Positions 5,873 through 6,944 of a stretch of 6,944 bases of DNA are shown piece by piece (positions within the stretch are counted from its first letter, which is position 1; each line of letters starts with the position of its first letter). The translations under genes and the position numbers were made by a program. Under the pieces are notes generated by a model. That model was not told the DNA's origin. It searched no databases and saw only the letters and a list, made by a program, of their open reading frames with translations. Origin of the DNA: an uncultured Selenomonadaceae bacterium (lineage in GTDB: Bacteria > Bacillota > Negativicutes > Selenomonadales > Selenomonadaceae); assembly GCA_905236325.1 (NCBI GenBank), contig CAJOPJ010000215.1:1-6944 (forward strand), written 5' to 3'.

Positions 5873-6142
5873 TCAAATCTTGTGCATAACATCAAAAATT
5901 TCTTGGTGCTGAGTTTTAATTTCCACGCCAATTTCTTCGCCCTGAGACTTCAATGCTTGTTGTAAGTCCACAAGGCGTATTTTTTTTTCGTCCGACTCGG
6001 CAAACAAAATCATATTAAAAAAGCCGTTCAAAATGTTTTGGTTAATTGACAGGATATTAACTTCATTTTCTGCAAGAATTTTTGTAACTGCCGCAATAAT
6101 TCCAACTCTGTCCTTGCCGACAACTGTTATAACTAATTTCAA
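5873..6142 (-). CDS. Small ACT-domain protein (UPF0237 type)
   Basis: This 89-residue protein is a stand-alone ACT domain, a fold that binds amino acids or other small ligands as a regulator. The N-terminal KLVITVVGKDRVGIIAAVTKIL (split here as KLVITVVGKD and RVGIIAAVTKIL), then NVNILS-like ENEVNILSINQNI and GFFNMILF match the UPF0237 pattern. The start is a TTG at 6142: an in-frame TAA sits immediately before it and an AAAGGAGA ribosome site (6151-6158) lies 8 nt upstream, so no other start is possible without losing the first strand of the domain. The gene follows the chemoreceptor on the same strand by 35 nt and is probably co-transcribed with it. In several Firmicutes this family sits next to a UPF0210 (DUF711) gene; here the downstream neighbour is convergent and unrelated. 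The ligand is unknown. Confidence 0.9.
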   Translation of the reverse strand: MKLVITVVGKDRVGIIAAVTKILAENEVNILSINQNILNGFFNMILFAESDEKKIRLVDLQQALKSQGEEIGVEIKTQHQEIFDVMHKI

Positions 6143-6150
6143 TTAAAATT

Positions 6151-6158
6151 TCTCCTTT
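6151..6158 (-). promoter_or_regulatory. Strong ribosome binding site fixing a TTG start
   Basis: AAAGGAGA on the minus strand ends 8 nt before the TTG at 6142. Together with the TAA directly in front of that TTG it shows that TTG is used as an initiation codon in this genome. Confidence 0.85.
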
Positions 6159-6177
6159 CGGTCAAAAAGCCTACCGA

Positions 6178-6944
6178 CTAAATTTTAAATTTATCAACTT
6201 GATCCATAAGACGCTTTGCGCCGGCTTCAGATTCATCCATTTTTTGCTGAATGTCACGCGCACTGTCAGCAATAAGCGCAACTTTTTCAGCAATATTTGT
6301 GTTGCCGACTGCGGTTTCATGCGCGGCTTTTGCAATGTCGTCCATAGCCTGCGCCATTGTCTGAATCGATTCGGCAAGACTTGCCGCGCTGTTGTTGCTG
6401 TCTTTTGCCCAGCCTTTTACATATTCAGCATCTTTCTTGTACTGTTCAGCAGTGTTGCCCATCTCTGCGTAGTCTTTGCTGACAGTTTCATCAATAAACT
6501 TCAAAATGTCGAACGCGCCTTGCGAAAGTTCATTAACCGACGCTGTAACTTGATTGGTAAGATTTTTAATGCTTGACGCTGAAGTAGAAGTTTGCTCGGC
6601 AAGTTTTCTGACTTCCTCCGCAACAACAGCAAAGCCTCTGCCATGTTCGCCGGCGCGTGCAGCCTCAATCGCCGCATTAAGCGCAAGCAAGTTTGTCTGG
6701 TCTGCAATGTTTACAATTTCGCCTGTGAATTTTTCAATATCACCGACAACTTGCGCTGACTTGATAGCTTTTTCAAGCGAAGTTTTGGTTTCATTGTAAA
6801 CTTCCTGCGACGCTTGCACAGATTTTTGCGTACTTTGCTGAAGTTCGGTTGCGCGTTCATCAATTTCATTTGCGTAATTTTCGCTTTCCTTCGACTTTTC
6901 AGCAGTAGCTTGAATTTCTTCGCTGACATGGTCGCTAATATTCA
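6178..6944 (-). CDS. Methyl-accepting chemotaxis protein, C-terminal signalling region (5' part beyond window)
   Basis: The frame is open from the right edge to the TAG at 6178-6180, giving 254 visible residues. Chemoreceptors pass ligand signals through a long coiled coil to CheA and CheW. The highly conserved hairpin tip is at 6589-6717: IVNIADQTNLLALNAAIEA, then ARAGEHGRGFAVVAEEVRK, then LAEQT. Both arms are heptad-like, with many Ala, Glu, Gln and Ser. The descending arm carries FIDETVSKDYAEMGNTAEQY and KKDAEYV, a segment I associate with clostridial-type receptors. The end, MDQVDKFKI, has no NWETF-type CheR tether. The sensor domain, any membrane helices and the HAMP region would lie to the right, so the stimulus is unknown. 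An internal GTG at 6819 is not the true start, because conserved coiled coil continues upstream of it. The ACT-domain gene follows by 35 nt. Confidence 0.95.
   Translation of the reverse strand, partial: NISDHVSEEIQATAEKSKESENYANEIDERATELQQSTQKSVQASQEVYNETKTSLEKAIKSAQVVGDIEKFTGEIVNIADQTNLLALNAAIEAARAGEHGRGFAVVAEEVRKLAEQTSTSASSIKNLTNQVTASVNELSQGAFDILKFIDETVSKDYAEMGNTAEQYKKDAEYVKGWAKDSNNSAASLAESIQTMAQAMDDIAKAAHETAVGNTNIAEKVALIADSARDIQQKMDESEAGAKRLMDQVDKFKI

Noticed and set aside
6155..6176. Possible terminator between the chemoreceptor and the ACT gene (TCGGT...ACCGA)
   Set aside because: The stem is only 5 bp with a 10-nt loop, and no T-run follows on the minus strand; it overlaps the ACT ribosome site.
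6199..6819. Plus-strand open frames and a 213-residue start for the chemoreceptor at 6819
   Set aside because: The plus-strand frames are antisense to the receptor's conserved tip. The internal GTG at 6819 is not a start, because coiled coil continues in frame to the window edge.
1..6944. Mobile elements, CRISPR arrays, tRNA or rRNA genes
   Set aside because: No terminal inverted repeats, transposase or recombinase genes, regularly spaced repeats or structural RNA sequences were found; genes are tightly packed and intact.

Overview
The window looks like a piece of a low-GC, A/T-rich chromosome from a diderm (outer-membrane) member of the Firmicutes, most likely the Negativicutes (Selenomonas/Veillonella-type). 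This is inferred from a combination: a FeoA/FeoB iron system, a clostridial-style chemoreceptor signalling domain and a UPF0237-type ACT protein, alongside a heptosyltransferase-family enzyme and an ArnT-like glycosyltransferase, both of which belong to lipopolysaccharide assembly. No 16S or other marker is present, so the placement is tentative. Several genes appear to start with TTG; for one of them (the ACT protein) no other start is possible.

Layout. On the minus strand, 1-1349 holds feoA followed by feoB; feoB runs off the left edge, leaving its first 367 residues. The divergent intergenic region (1350-1504) is densely regulatory: a minus-strand promoter for feoAB with two Fur-box-like 19-mers around it, and, back to back with it, a near-consensus plus-strand promoter. 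The plus strand then carries a two-gene envelope unit (GT39/ArnT-like membrane glycosyltransferase, then a GT9 heptosyltransferase-family protein, 1 nt apart; 1505-4046). A second near-consensus promoter (4053-4081) opens a three-gene unit: a long-chain polyprenyl diphosphate synthase (4115-5083), an unrecognised 94-residue protein whose Shine-Dalgarno overlaps the synthase stop codon, and an unrecognised 161-residue single-pass membrane protein whose proposed TTG start overlaps the previous stop (5378-5863). Only 9 nt farther on, this unit meets a convergent minus-strand pair: a small ACT-domain protein (5873-6142), downstream of the C-terminal part of a methyl-accepting chemotaxis protein that runs off the right edge (6178-6944).

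How the genes fit together. FeoA/FeoB import ferrous iron and are probably Fur-repressed. The two glycosyltransferases probably build or decorate the LPS core/lipid A; the membrane enzyme would use a polyprenyl-phosphate-linked sugar donor. The prenyl synthase makes the isoprenoid chain of a quinone (menaquinone) or a related lipid. The two small genes after it are the least explained part of the window. No mobile element, tRNA/rRNA, CRISPR array, clear intrinsic terminator or broken gene was seen. Most of the content is ordinary housekeeping and envelope biology, and I do not see convincing evidence of a wholly new system.
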